Positions 19,740 to 34,311 of a stretch of DNA of 64,000 nucleotides are shown one piece after another. Origin of the DNA: Epiperipatus broadwayi. Taxonomy: Eukaryota > Onychophora > Udeonychophora > Euonychophora > Peripatidae. Where the stretch lies: NCBI GenBank assembly GCA_028023455.1, contig JAQFVV010000230.1, forward strand, positions 1,114,001 through 1,178,000. Direction: 5' to 3'. The position numbers and the translations under genes are program-made. The stretch's first letter is position 1. Each line of letters opens with the position of its first letter. Under the pieces are notes generated by a model. The model saw only the letters and a program-made list of their open reading frames with translations, was not told the DNA's origin and searched no databases.

Positions 19740-22700
19740 GAATCTGTCCTTATAACTCAGAATTTGTCAAGACTAATGATTATTATTTTCTCTTGCATTA
19801 TAAATTTTTGTGATGACTAACCAAAAATCATATCATTATACAATATATGCATTAATGCTGGGATGCTTCTGTTTATGGTTTGGAAAGAGAACCAGCCACC
19901 TTTGCATTGTGAATACAGAAAGAATGGATCTTATTTTACATTATGTGTGATAAATTTTAAAATGTTTTATTTACATTGCAATAATTAGTAAGCTAAAACT
20001 GATCAATGCCAGTAAATTTAATAAATAAAAAACATTACATTAATACATTTAGCAACCAAACTAATGCACAATGGGCTTACTACTAAAATAGCATTTACTT
20101 CTCATGGTTGTATTTATAATTAATTAATATGGTTATTATCATAAAGGAATTGCTTTTTGGAATGTAATTTATTATGGATTTGTATTTGATTTCATATCTG
20201 TACTTTATTTCTATGGATTGCTTAACATTCAATACACTTATTGCTCACAATTTACCCTTTTTTACATATTTCCTGAGGTTAAGACATTATTTATATTTCT
20301 TCAACAGTGGTTTGACTGTTAAACATATGTCTTGGATTAGTTTTGATTTGCTAGAACATATTTTTATTTATTACACAAAATGTGGAACAAGCCCTATTCA
20401 TTCTTTGATGATGTGGTTGCTACATTTATTATTCTCATTTTTAAAATATATTTTATTTCTTTGTTAATTAAATTATTTTTATGCAATATAAATACACTTT
20501 AAATTAAACATAGCTCAATGTATCGTCAGGCTATGATTTAAAAACACTCTAAATGTTGAACAAAGAATTAAGTCATATCCTGTGGGAGAGTGATTTATTC
20601 CATTTGCTTGCAAAATAAATACATATATACATTTTGTTTTTTAACAATTAGTTTTTTGTTTTGATCATTAATGCATGATTCCATCCAGTGGGCAGATCTC
20701 ATACACTATTAGCACCAAATTTCATCTAAAAATCCTAGTTTTTAAATTTTGGTTTACAATTTAGAATTGCAATAGAGAAATTGATATTTTAAAGATCCAA
20801 ACAGGTATAATAATTTTTTTAAAATATAATGGAACTGCCATATCCAAGGCCTGTAAACATTGTAATCCTAATTGTTCTATTATATATATTGTACCAGTCA
20901 AAATATGTTGATCCATCTAACATGAGCTGGAATTCACAAAATGTACTTCAAACCCAGTCAAGCTTGAGATTTAGGTCAGTGACCAACCCAGATTTGAACC
21001 CATTCCCCAAGCCCCAGATCAAATACCTAATGAATAACATATAATGATGACACTTGAGAATTTATTCTTAAGTCTGGCCCACTAGCAGAGCGGAGAAGAC
21101 AATGAGACATATTATACTTAACTAACATTAAGACAACTAAATGGGCATATGGATAGTAGTACATGTGGAAGTGGAGAAAAAAAATTTGAACTACTCAATT
21201 AAGTTAGATAATAAAAAAAATAGTTTAATAACATGATAAATTATGTATATACATTAATGTGTGTATGAATGAGCGGACTACCAAATGGTAGATAATTACA
21301 TATTGAAATTCACGCTAAGGGTTCTCATATGCTCTTTTATTAACTAAATAGTATATATAATTTAGCACACATCTTTGGTAGGTACGGTATTAAAATGCCA
21401 ATCATTTATTAAAAAGATTACATAATATTGCTATTAACGCTTTGGATTACGCTTCTGAAACACAATGACTAATATATTATTTCGGGGAGCATTCCGAGAT
21501 TCATTACATATATAAGAAAACTATTTTCATGTCACTGAGGTCGTGAAACTAAATAAAATACATTTGAAAGATTATATTTGAATCTATGACAAGATATTTA
21601 TTGAAAAATCCTTTTAATCAACATTTAGAAGAAAGAACACCTTGTTTTCCCAAGGCATATACTCTTAAATAAAAAAATAAATTACGATGGTGGGGTTGTG
21701 TAATACTACTAAAATAACATTTTAATTAACAAAACTAATAATATTTGGCATTTATATATATTTTGAGCAGAGCACAATTTTAATATTGCAGTACTAAAAT
21801 TAGGTCATAAGCAAAAGAAATAATAATACGAAGAAGTGGCAGTACTGACATAATGGCAAAGAAATTAAAGAGAAGGATCGTGCTTCTGGACGAAAGACGA
21901 AGTCTAAGACCCCCTTTCTAGGGCAGTGCTTAGAGAAGTGTGATTAGGCATAGTGTGTGCCAGGTGTACTGGAATCACCACCAGAGGCCTTTTTATATGA
22001 AATAAGTTACGGGAAGCTCAACTATCCACAGGACAGGACATAAGAAGAAATCTATGGGTTCGATCCTGCAGCAACCTCCAGATTAGAAGCACATAATACA
22101 TTTACGAAGATAAGCCAGATGTCAGTAGCACAGTATGGATAAATGTCACTAACAACATTGAATAAGATTTACTGCTTTAAAAATAAATGACCCTATCTAG
22201 TTTGAATGCCATAATTTATAGAAATAATATGCGATGCCACTGTAATATATTGTACCAGGTGGATGATTTCCCATTAAATAACACATTATTTACTTTAACT
22301 CTTTTTATAAGTTTATCTTATGAAAACAAAATTATATGACTAAAATATAGTACAATATTATTCCTTGCAATTTACGTATTGCTCCGCCATGGTCCTTAGG
22401 CAGAGAAGAGAGTGCTCAAAGAGTACCTGAATCCAAGCCAGCAGATATATCTATGAAATATATCTAACTGACTACATTTGAAGGAAACAGATTTCTTCTT
22501 GACTGTTGAATTCAACACCATGTTCAAAGCACTTTTTGTTTTGTATAAACATGGGCATCAGTTACTTATCCAGAGGATAAATAACGTGCTTTAAACAATG
22601 GCCACTAATTCAAAGCCCAAGATACCCCATGACTAGCTCATCTACTTGTAATCAATAACAACTTATTCCTCAACTAGTGGCAAAAGAATTGACTGACAAA

Positions 22701-25690
22701 ATAAGGCTTTAAGTTTAAAAGACAATTTATTTTAATTAACATTGATTGTACTAATTTTAAATACTTTTATAAATCTTATTTAACTAACATAATACTGGTA
22801 TAAGGATCACGCACATTTTTAATTCACATGCTAGTGTATCATATAATAAAGCATTAAATAATATTTGACATTTAAAAACACACACATTAATAGTCCATCT
22901 ATGTATGCTATAGAGTTCATATTTCTTGACTCTTGGAGGCTTTAACTAATGTGATGGCCACTTTAATAAGAAAAATGTTATTACCTAGGATTTTGAACAT
23001 GGATTTAGAACTTTGTTTTCTTCCTGGTTGCTGCTTCTAGTATGAATATTTCCAGCCGGCTGGGATGTTTTCTTGAGGAGTTTTATTATTATTAACTGGC
23101 ACTATTCCTGGAGACAGCTAAATATTCCTGGCAATTCTTCAAGTTGTTATGCAGGCATTTTCTATTCTGGGCAGGTTGCTGTTTTACTGGACACAGGCCA
23201 GAGAAAGTCACATATTTCTGATGTTTTTAACACTGCATTATTGACTGATTTAAGAATTCAACTTCAACTGTTTTCTCAATTGCACAATCTAAACTGTTAT
23301 CTCAACTGCATGTTCTAAACTGTTGTCGCAACTCAATGAACTGATTGTCCGATGAAAAACTGGACTATTTATACTTAAGGCCTGTTGTCATTTTGATGTC
23401 CGCCAGCAATATGTTGTTGAAATCCCTTCCTTGTTTTAATTGCATTCTTTTGAGATAAGCTTTTAATCCTGTTGTTGGAGATATTAATTAGCAGCCTTGC
23501 AAACATGTTGTTTTTACATTTTTAATTAGTAGCCATCACTGTGTTTTTAATGATAATTTTCTATATCATTTTTTTTATTTTTTTAATATGCATACATTTA
23601 TTATATTTTTTACAATCGCACATATATATTTTATTAACAAGCTCACATTAATTCGTCATTTATGCATATATATAATTTACGATCATTCATTATTTAGTTT
23701 TTAAGATGACCTTTTCCCCCTAACTTAAATAAAAAGAGATTTATATTTTTAAACTTTAAGTTATATTTCAACTAATAATAATAATAAAAAACTCTTTAAC
23801 TTCTTTTAATTTTATGTAACTATGAATTAATTGTTTCTAGAAAAACTCTTTAAACTTAGACGTTTCTAAAGCAAACTCCCCTCCTCTCTTTTAATTAATT
23901 AATTGTAACTTTTATTTCAAAAAACTCTTTGACTTTTAATTTTACATTCTGCAATAAAAACTCTTAAGCTTTTACATACTATTTTCTTTTAACGGAAGAT
24001 TTTTATTTCAATAATTTTTTAGACAAAATTATCATATGTACCAACACAATATTGGTACAATATATACATATACAAAATTTTGCTTAATAACTAAAATAGT
24101 AAAATATACATTAAAATTTTCCCCCTTTCTTTTCTATTTAAAAATGATTGAATCCCACCTTCGTGTATTTTACAACAACTGAGAATATTTAAGCATATGA
24201 TATTTTAAGAGTATGGAAAAATAAAAAAAAGCTAGCAGTTATAGAAAACAACTAATAGGTCACCTTTTCAGAATTGAATAAATAACATTCAGAGCATTAA
24301 TTAGCCTAAGTTCTGAATTCACCCCAGGTAGAATTACTTCAGTCTATTTGGAGTTGAACAAATAGCAATTTTTATACTAAAAACACAAAATATTGGCTCA
24401 TAAAGCAATCTGGTGAGCACACTAATTAATAATGCATTATGATTTGAGGGGATGTTAATAACTTTAATTCATGGAAGCTTAATTAAAAAAAGGAAAGGAA
24501 AAATTCTGAGAAATTCAACTCATCAGATTGCTTGAGATTGGCATATTAATAATAACAAACAGATATATAAAATCAAGTAATAAAACATATAAATAATTGA
24601 CCACACCAAAGTAAAAGAAAGTTAGAGCATGTGAGAGAGAGATTAGATAAAAAGATCATTTGAGAGCAATTTACATTCATATATTAGAAATAAAGTTAAA
24701 TCATACATTAGGCAAAGTTTTGATAATAGTGTTTGAGATTAGTTAGACTAGCTTTACTTTTGGGTTGCATTATGAGATACTGATTTACCTTGCACATTTC
24801 TTAAGAGTCCATTTTAAAAAGTCAGATTGTGCAGGCATCTAGGGATCTATGTGAGTGCTTAGGTGACAGCAAGCTTCTGATCAGCATTCCAAAGTTCTCT
24901 GGTTAGGCCTTTACTTCATTCTAGGGCAGCAGGATGGTACAGCAGCAGAAAAAGATCCCCAAGAGTCAGAAAGGTGATGACTTTTACTCAATCATTATTT
25001 TTAAATTTTAAACAAGTGTGGATTCTGTTAACAGCACAGTTCTCTCAATAATAGCTAACCCTTGGTAGTCAAAATTAGCCCATTTCATATACTGCTCAGG
25101 TATTTGTGGAATGATTTTAATTTCTTATTTCTAGCTCAAAATTTAATCTCGATCTAACAAAATCTTACATTTCTTTGTCCATTGTTTTTGAAGATGCAAA
25201 TATTAGATAACATTCCAAAAATATATTACAAAAGTAAAATCTATTAATCTGAATCCCCATTTTATTTTCAGTAAAACATTAATTAAAAATTTCTTCCCCA
25301 GATTAAAACAATATTATATTCCCAACCCTTTTATTTATTTTTGGAAAATTAATAGTTGCATCTGCCTGCCATCTTGGATTTGATAAAATATACAATTTAA
25401 TAAAAAAAAAAAATTTTTAAAAAGTTTTACAATACTACGTATAATAAAAATGTTTATAACATCAATATTTTGCTAATATGTTTGCTTCTATAATATATAT
25501 ATATTTGAGCTGCATCTATGTACTTTAATAAAAAAATAATAATAATAATTAAAAAATGTTATTGAAAAGTTAAAATTTTATAACTTTAAAATATATATAC
25601 ATGACTAAAGGAACAGGATGGGAAATAGGGTTTGAACATGGATTAGTACTAGGTAAGTGGATAGAATCATGAAGCTCAATCTTAAGCTAA
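19740..25690. other. AT-rich stretch without recognised genes
   Basis: About 6 kb with no recognisable protein, RNA gene or repeat family. Open frames such as 20174-20467 (hydrophobic, Leu/Phe/Tyr-rich) and 20829-21044 show no known motif and look like AT-rich chance. GGGTTCGATCCTG near 22055 resembles a B box in isolation. Confidence 0.5.
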
Positions 25691-25703
25691 GATCGATTGC
25701 TTC

Positions 25704-25727
25704 AATATATATATATATATATATATA
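25704..25727. repeat. (AT)n microsatellite
   Basis: Uninterrupted AT dinucleotides. Confidence 0.95.
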
Positions 25728-27990
25728 AAGGAAGTTGCCTTGACAATAGTTTAAAATTGTTGATTGTTATTGATATTGAGATTGTCTAAGTGTTGAGTTT
25801 TTTTACTGATATATATATTGTAATGAGCCGGTCATTGTCATAAGAAAGAGGGAGTGTATCTAACTATGGTCAGACCTGGGGTCTTCAAGTAGGATGGTGG
25901 ACCTGTCATGATGAAATGCTTAGACTATGATCACATTTTCCTTCAATGGGCTAGCTCAATATTTACTCATTAAACCTGGATGAAATTTGGACTAGTTTGT
26001 CCATATCTCAGCCCCCTTTCTGACATCATTATGCCTCAGTATTAAAACTCAGGGAGAATTCACTCTTGACTCTCTTCAGTGATGAGCTTACCCAGGTTAG
26101 CAACTACTGCACCTCTATATAAGTGAGGATCAATTAACACATTCTCCCAGAATATTTCTAATATCAGTATACACCTAAGGAGAGATTTGTGGATGCTCAT
26201 GTTTAGCATATATATTTAGTGGTGTGAATGCATAATGATGATGATAAGACAGAGACCAAATTGATTGAAATAACTTAATAACATTTATTAAATAACAAAT
26301 GTAATTTAATAATATTAACATAAATAATTATATAAGTCAAGAATGGCTTTCTATCATTTTAAGAACTAAATATAATGAATACCCTAATCCCAAATCCCAT
26401 GATAGAAGACCATACCCTTGAAATCTTTATTTACAAAAGTTTAAAATAATATAAAAAAGATTTCAGAACATGGCGAATCTGACTTACTAATTATTTTATT
26501 TATAGTCACATCGTAGAGTAATACTTGCTGTCTGATTCATGATTATGATCATCCTTCTTAGAGGAGAGGACCCTATACCTGTGTGATTTCTTAATGTTGA
26601 TAGAAAAGATCATCCACTCAAGAAAGTTAGTCATAGACACAGAAAAAAAACAGTTATATAACAAATTTTAGTAAAACATTTAACAAATAACAAAAACTCT
26701 GTTCTGTCAGTAGGGTATGCTCTTAATATGAAACATCATCAAAATCTTACCTTATTCCACAATTCAGGTGGATAATTTCAAGCTACTGGAGGGATATGTA
26801 AACCTAAATTTTATTTAATACCATAAAACTTTTACTCAATCTAATCTTTCCCCTTTATGCTTAAAATAAACATTTCTATTTTCTGAAGCATAAGCTTCCA
26901 AATGTGAAAACAAAAAGGGGGAAAAAATAAAAATAAGATGATAAATAACAAATTAAAAAATACAAATCAATTGGATTAATAAAATAAATTCCTGAGTCTA
27001 GCAAGCACTGTATGTTATGTTCACAGTCTCTTATTCATAGTGATAGATTTTGGGTGGTGTATTGTCAGTAGGTTTAGTTGACATGCACTCCAGTAGTGTA
27101 GATCAGCACTGTCTAGTTTGTTTCCTTTGAAGACACAAGATCCATTAAAGATCATGGATTCTTGATCAATGTTTAATAAGAAAGGCATCTCATATGTCAT
27201 AACACTTCTATGTGCATAAAGAGCCGGTGTTCAGTCTCCTACAGCATAATTATTTTAGCCAGACCACATTGCAATACCTTCATTAGTATATGTAGTTTTT
27301 ATAGGATTGTTTCTATGCATAGGAAAGTAATGTAAAAAAGAACTATTCTTGATCATTGCTATCTGTTGTTTATATCTTTTCTCATGATTTCATTCAAACT
27401 TGGAATTCTTTATAATTAGTTTACATTTTAATTTATATTAGTGGCTGAAAGAATTTTGTTTTACCCTTGTGCGATTTAAATTTATTCTAGAATTGAACAT
27501 ATATGTCCATCTTGCTTTGTTCTAAAAATATGGCTATGTTGACTTTCTCATGCAATCTTTGCAATTATAAGATAAAGGTGGTATATATGCCCTTTGTTTT
27601 GTTTTAATCATGGTAGGACCACATGATAGCTTTCATCTCCTGTGTTTGCAGTATTTTTTATTGTTGCATAATGTACATCAACATAATGTAATTAAGATAA
27701 ACATTTATTGAGATTGTCTTTGTTTTTAAGCATGGTTGCTTATCAATATTTTTGACATTAAGTCATCATCTTTTATGTTTTATCTATGACATGTCCTAAT
27801 ATCAGTTAGTTAATGACATTTGTGGTTAGTCATATATATATATATATGAGTGTATTTATTTTTTTAATGTTTAATCTAAAACTTTATTTTTCTTTTTTAA
27901 AAAAAAATTTGCTTATTGCAATGTTTGCATAAATATAAATGTTTAGTATGGTGTATGTTAGTGCAGGTAAGTTGTTGTTTGTAAGTCACC
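25728..27990. other. Unassigned sequence
   Basis: Only a diverged relative of the 12.2/12.6 kb direct repeat (25735-25800, TTGCCTTGACAATAG) stands out. No gene is seen. Confidence 0.45.
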
Positions 27991-27996
27991 CTTACG

Positions 27997-28046
27997 ATAT
28001 ATATATATATATATAAATATACAATATATATATATATATATATATT
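27997..28046. repeat. (AT)n microsatellite
   Basis: Two AT runs separated by AAATATACA. They create the Tyr/Ile-rich spurious frame on the minus strand. Confidence 0.95.
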
Positions 28047-28059
28047 GTAGCCTTTACCA

Positions 28060-31000
28060 TTGGTACAGACAGGTAGGGTTGGAAAAGTAGTTATATTAAA
28101 AAAAATTAAAGTTAGCTTATATTTAGCATATAATTTTGATGTTATAGATAGTAAGGGTTCAAATTCAGTAGATAGGAGTTTGTAAACATATATTAGATAG
28201 TTTGAACTCATTTTGAGATGAATTAAATATAAAATGATACAATAAGTTGTTTAAAAGATAATATTAATTTTTATTTATTATATTTAAAAAATACTACAGG
28301 GATAAAATAGCTTAATTATAGCAATAAATATTTTATATTATATATTTAAAATAAAGATTTTTGTTTAAATTATTATTTAAATGATAGTTAATTTAACATT
28401 AGTTTAAAATGTGCTGAAACTATCACATGGTTAGAGGTGATAGTATGAATATGTGAGTTTTCAAAAAGTAGGGAAAGAAAACTTAATTTTAATGTGTTAA
28501 CAAAAATTTGATACATAATAAAGTGTAGCAAATATTCAGTTTAGAGATAATATTAGAAAAATAATTAAAATTATTATTTTATTTAGGTGTAATATTTTAT
28601 TTTGAATCAATTTTAGGTCATTAAAATATTAAAAATTGCTTTAATAAGGATATTTAATTTTTAGATAAAAATATTTAATATTTAGAGTATTAAATAATTT
28701 GATAATATTTAATAATTGATGACTCATAATTTTAAAACTTAATTTTAAAAATGATATTAATGTAGTTATGTAAATGAGCAGATTTTTCAAGCAGTAGTGA
28801 CCAATGAAATCATTGGATTAAGATCAGTATAAAAAACAGAGGTTGAGGCCAGTCTAGACAGATTTTCACAGATTCTTAATGATTCACAGATTCAGATTAA
28901 GACAGATTTAGTTTGAAATCTATAACTATATTTCTTTATATTGTGATAGTGGTAATTTCTTATAAATTATTATTATTTTCCTTAAAAGTGTTTTGAAAAT
29001 TATACTTGGAATAATTACTTAAATAATGGTTCACTAAAATACCAAATTTCCCTGTCAGACTATTCTACTTGAAACTTAGCTTAGGACCTCAAAATTCTAT
29101 GGAATGCAATAGTAGCTACTTAAATATTGGAACACTGAACACCAAATGTCAAGGAATATATTAAAACAAGACCGGAGATTTATGTCAGAACTTTGAAGTT
29201 TTTATAAATAGCATGTCTGAGGGTGTGAACATTTATTTACAATAACTTTATTATATTACACTGAAAATAATTTATTAAAGTCAATTAAGAGGAATCAGAT
29301 ATTTATTAAAAACCTTTATCATAGTGTTAAATTTGAAAGAAAGAAATGAAAATTAAGACTGCATCTAAGTTTAAAAACTGAATTTAAAATGTTTTATAGT
29401 ATGATGAATGACTGTTTATTATATAATTGATAGTAATAATACACATTTAATTTGTCTTTCCAATAATCAAAATAGACTTATGTTTAAGAATGATGTATTT
29501 AAAGACAGATTGAAGAAGAAACTTTTGAATGTCTTTTATGGTTTTAAAAGGACTTGCTATTAATTAAATCAATAAACAAATTATATACTTTAAAAATAAC
29601 TTTATTTGGAATAAATGAGCTCTGTCACATCTTTATAAAAGATTGAAATTATATCAGATAATAAATGCTTTGAATGATATAGCTGAAATATTTAGTGAAA
29701 AGATATATGTTTAAAAGGATAAAAATCGTAAAAAAATTTTAAAAAAGAAATATTTATCTTAATTTATAAACTACATGTCTGCTGATAAATGTATTAAATA
29801 AATAACATTATATTATATATTTTCACTAATGTTTTTGACCTATGGAGAAGCAAATATTTGGGCATCATTTATTGTAATATTTCTGCTATATATAATGTTC
29901 GAAACTAACGGAAAGTATGTGCTTAGGAAAAAGAAATATTTTCATATAAAATGAATCCTAGAATTATTATTTCATGAATATATTACGTGCCTGGATAAAA
30001 TTTTCAGAAAGGACTGAAATAAACATTTTATTACAGAATGGATAATATTCTCCATGGATTTTGTTAGATTTTACCAGATTTTATATTATTATTTGTACAT
30101 TTCTTCAAATGGCACTGAGACAGGAGTATGATTGTGCACAAAGCTTTTCTCCATAACTAGACAACAAAAAGATTCCTGATGAGCATTCAGCTTATGAGCA
30201 GGAAGAGAGATAAAAATCTTTTTGTAACTTTAAACTTTATCTTTTTTTTTTTTGTATTAAGTATAACATTAATATTTTAAATATTACTTTTTTTTTAATT
30301 TTAAAACTAACCTTCTGTTATTATATTTTAAATTTAATCTTAAAATAGATTAATTTTATTATTAGAATGTTAAATAATAAAAATGGGTAAGGTAAATTAC
30401 AATCGTAATTGGTTTTTTTGAATGTATGGTCCAAAAAGTGGATCACTATAAATGATCTTAATAATGGTTGAGATCATTGGTAATTTCTTTTTATTATTTA
30501 CATTAAATTTTGCTTAATAATTCTGTTTTTAAAAATAACATATCTTAATTAGTATTTAAATTAGTATTTTATATTGCTTGAATTTAATATTAAACAGTGG
30601 AATGAACCGTTGATAGAAATTATCATCATGTGTATTTTTATAAAAGAATTAATGAATGCAGATGAATGTTTTGAAAATAGCCAAGGATATTTTAAATATT
30701 TATTTAATGTGAAGGCTTGAACATGTGTACAGTATATAACATCGTTAAATTATTAATATGTTATGTTTTATTAATGTTATCTGTTGAAATACAGAAAAAG
30801 ACATAATATTGATCTCTAAATTATATCATAACAAATAAATAAATGTATAGTACTGATATATGTTTTATCACAATCATTTGTGCTTGAAAACTTTTAAAAA
30901 ACCATCTTGACATGAATTTAGATCTTTGACGTTTTTTTAATATTATGTTTTGGAAATTACAATGTTAAGTGAGTTATTCAGTGTGGAAGATATATGTCCA

Positions 31001-32860
31001 TATACCTATAATACATTTTAATTTAAAATTAAATACACTATTAAGCCAATAACAAAAGTAATTAATAAAAAATTCAGAATAGTTTTAACACAATATATAA
31101 TCCAATAATGTTATTTATTTATGCCCTCTATTGGAAAATTATAGGAACTCATGGTAATATTTAATGAAAAATCAATTTGCCTATTTGAAATCTGATATTA
31201 TCCACTGCTCTGAAGATCAGGTGAGATGACATCAAACAAATTAATTACTCTTTAAATAGGCTTATAACAGTCAATCTGATATTAAAATTTGAATTTCGGT
31301 TTTAATTAATGGTAACTTCATCAAAGTCTTCTTCGTATTAGCTTAACGTTAATTAACAAGGAAGATTTTATAATCCAATCCATTTTTAAATAATCTTGTG
31401 TTCAAATAAATATTTTAAATACGTAAATATTAATTAATTAAACGCTACATTTTAAATCTGCAAATCTTAATTAATAAACTCTATATAAATATATAGTCTA
31501 TTAATGTTATTAGAACTTATGGTCATATATACAACAACATTTTATATTAATCAACTAAACTCTATTTCTGTTAATCAAATCTGATATCACCAACTAGTTA
31601 AAAAAACAACTAAGAACAGACATCAGATTTGATTGATACAAATACCATGTAGAAAGTTGATTGATTTTTTTTATCAAATGCTGCCGTACATAAGACTGAA
31701 AAATTCTATAATTTTCTATCGAAGATGTAAATAAATACCAGAGTAAATTACCTACTTATGTGGTATTTAATTAATTAATATTTACATATACATACATACA
31801 ATTGAGAAGAAAAATTGGATGCACTTAATCCATAATTCATTTTACTCCTTGTTTATATGCATGTAAAATGAGTATATTCGTACAGAGTGCCCTTGTAACA
31901 GAAATAAAAGGTGCTTCTATGCAAATATTTGTTTACGATGAGACGGCAAATTTGAGATTCAGTTTCTAAATTAATATTTTAAATATAAATATTGCCATAT
32001 TGCTAACAAATTTATTAAGCATTTGTCCAGAAAAATACTCATTTTGTACCATGTTCAAACCCTATTTATTAAATTATTTGTTTTGTTAAATTTTAAAGAT
32101 TTTGCATTTTTTAATTCTCAATTTTATGCACTATTTGAAATATACTACATTATTAATTGCGTGTAATTAATTGCCAAAGTTTATAACATAGACCTTATGG
32201 GCTCATATGAATGTATTTGCAATAGTTTAGTTACATAATGGTAAAGGTCCTATAATCAAAGTTAAACATAGCATTTATATGGTGATCAACATAAATTCAA
32301 GACATCATTTCATTACCTGAAGTCTAACCACTAGAGAGATGGTTTAATGATTATAATTGAAGTGTCATGTGAAGATACAGATAAGATTACTACGTAAAGT
32401 TTTTAAGTGCAATGATCATCATCTTTTATCCAGCTTATGCCACTTAACCACTTCCTGTGTATTAGTTAATTAATTGGAAAGTAATCACTTGTATGCATTT
32501 CAGATTTTAATTCTGATATGCTTGGGATATAATAGAATTATTTATTTTTCTCTCATATCTATAGCTTCTGTAAGTTCCTTTACATTTGATGAATAAACAT
32601 GGGGCAGTCATAAATAAAGTACACATCTCCATATGGTCAACATTTATCCTATCCTTATGTACCATTACAGTATATTTTCTACATATCAAAGTCAAAGATG
32701 GTGAATAACAGTTTGGAATGGTATATTATTATAATTATATCTTGTATATGCTATGAAACTTTTAAAAATTGATCACAGCATTATAACTCATATCAGCTTA
32801 TATTGTTATTCAACTAAAACACTTTTAAATAATCCACCAAAAACAAATATCTATTTAATA
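28060..32860. other. Very AT-rich stretch, nothing recognised
   Basis: Almost 5 kb of homopolymer-rich A/T sequence without repeat families shared elsewhere in the window. The only structures noted are an 11-bp perfect hairpin (30164-30174 with 30215-30225) and a 13-bp inverted repeat ATCAAATCTGAT near 31583 and 31625. Confidence 0.5.
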
Positions 32861-32863
32861 TAT

Positions 32864-33180
32864 AGGGGGGTTGAACTCAGACTTTCACATGACCCTTAAC
32901 TATTCATGCCATCTTATACTGCTGATAAACTTGATCACCCACATGTCAAAAAGATAAATAATCACCAATATTCATGCTAAACAAGCACTCGTCAGTTGGT
33001 CCAGATTATCATCCCCACACATACATACAGTCAATGCTCAGCTTTATATTAAGATAGCCAATCTTCATACTTTAATGGAAAGGCTTCAAACCACTCCATC
33101 CCGCAACTTTTCAACAGTCCATTTCATTGAAAATCTGATGATGGAACACTCAAAGCCTACCTTCGTGCCAACCTTCTCAT
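32864..33180. mobile_element. Family A element, single arm plus middle segment
   Basis: Starts TATAGGGGGGTTGAACTCAGAC, passes a damaged minus-strand ribozyme (32959-33008), then the middle segment with AAGATAGCCAATCTTC and GAAAATCTGATGATGG, and runs on to about 33180. No second arm follows, so this is either a solo half-element or a truncated insertion. It shows that the arm and middle form a unit of about 300 bp. Confidence 0.7.
32959..33008 (-). ncRNA. Broken hammerhead, family A (7-nt deletion)
   Basis: Stem I (TAATC-TGG-ACCAA with TTGGT-GATTA) and core CTGACGA are intact. Seven bases covering the end of GAAA and stem III are missing, so it cannot fold a catalytic core. Confidence 0.65.
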
Positions 33181-33549
33181 CCTACCCAGAAGCTGCTAAT
33201 ATACAATGAGACATTACTTATTCATAGTAGTTAATTATTATTGATAAATTCCTATGATTATTCTTCATTGTTTTATCCTGTAGCTACAAATAAATTGATG
33301 TACATTAATCATATGTACTAGATTTGTTATGGTCTGCATATCTCAAAAATAATCTATGTATGCTTGAAAATTTTAACTATCTAAAAAATTTCAAGTCCTG
33401 CCAATATTACGTATTAGATCTGAAAATGCCAATTACTACACTATGTTTCCTAATATTTCATTCATTGTTTTGCAATGAATCTTGATTCTGATTTGATATA
33501 ATAATTTTGGTGACTGTTGGAAAGCTATGATAAATAACTTCTGGACTAT

Positions 33550-33623
33550 GGTGAAAAGATTATACAATCTCTTCCAAAGAATACTTTGGATTCAAATAAC
33601 TATCAGACCCTCACTCACACACG

Positions 33624-33677
<54 letters not shown>

Positions 33678-33985
33678 TCAGATCACTCAATACAAACACA
33701 TTCACATAGGCATGCCCACACATAGCTAAAATGGTTATAGAAGCTTTCCCAAATAATACTATGGAATCAAATATCATCAGACCCACACTTACATAGACGT
33801 ATATATATATATTCAAATTACTTGACACTGACACAATCGCACGTACACATACACATATGACCGAAACGATTATAACTTCTCCGAAGAATACTTTGGAGTC
33901 AAATAACTTAATGCAGATGTACACATATATCTCAGACAATGCAGACATATATATGTATATTCAAATAACATAGACACACACATAT
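33550..33985. repeat. Minisatellite with embedded (AC)n(AT)n
   Basis: Three diverged units begin near 33556, 33733 and 33868, each with TTATA..., AATACT(T/A)TGGA(G/T/A)TCAAATA, a CA-rich block, ATATATATTCA and CACTGACAC-like sequence. In the first unit an AC run (33632-33660) followed by a TA run has expanded. Confidence 0.7.
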
Positions 33986-33987
33986 AT

Positions 33988-34140
33988 ATGGCCGCATATC
34001 AAATGGATAGATGAAATAAAAAAGTTTGATAGTGTAATGTAAAAAAGAGCTATTACGAATAAAAGGAATTGGTTTAAGATTAGAAAGACCTTTATTCTGA
34101 AATAGATCGCCACAGTGGTCGAAAATAATGATGATAATAT
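33988..34140 (+). mobile_element. RTE-like LINE 3' tail (fragment)
   Basis: One frame reads IKWIDEIKKF followed by sequence like the MWRRE...KW region, ending near AAATAATGATGATAAT. This matches the C-terminal end of the RTE-like family, in which R-W-D-E-I-(R/K)-K is the conserved core. It carries in-frame stops. Confidence 0.65.
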
Positions 34141-34311
34141 ATAATGTATGGCATAATAAATTAGTACTTTATCCTACCATGCTTATTATTTGAGATTACA
34201 TCTGGATATAACTTTGAAAATAATTCAATTCCAAACAAGGTTAGGATTTTTACTAATTACACATCTTGCTTTGCTGGAAAAATAAAACAAAAGAAAAATT
34301 TATGCGGGGTT

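Noticed and set aside
20174-20467. Hydrophobic 97-residue open frame resembling a membrane protein
   Set aside because: Composition (Leu, Phe, Tyr, Ile) is what random AT-rich DNA gives. No motif and no neighbouring gene context.
21860-22150. Possible retroelement or gene fragment around AAAGACGAAGTCTAAG
   Set aside because: Slightly higher GC, but no frame gives a recognisable motif. One B-box-like match alone is not enough.
30164-30225. Hairpin ACAAAAAGATT/AATCTTTTTGT around CTGATGAGC, looking like a hammerhead
   Set aside because: The 11-bp stem is perfect, but GAAA after stem II is missing (GGAAGAG instead) and no stem II forms. Kept only as a hairpin.
33625-33948. 107-residue minus-strand frame with repeated LNIYIYV segments
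   Set aside because: It follows the minisatellite and AC/AT runs. The repetition is at DNA level and there is no known domain.
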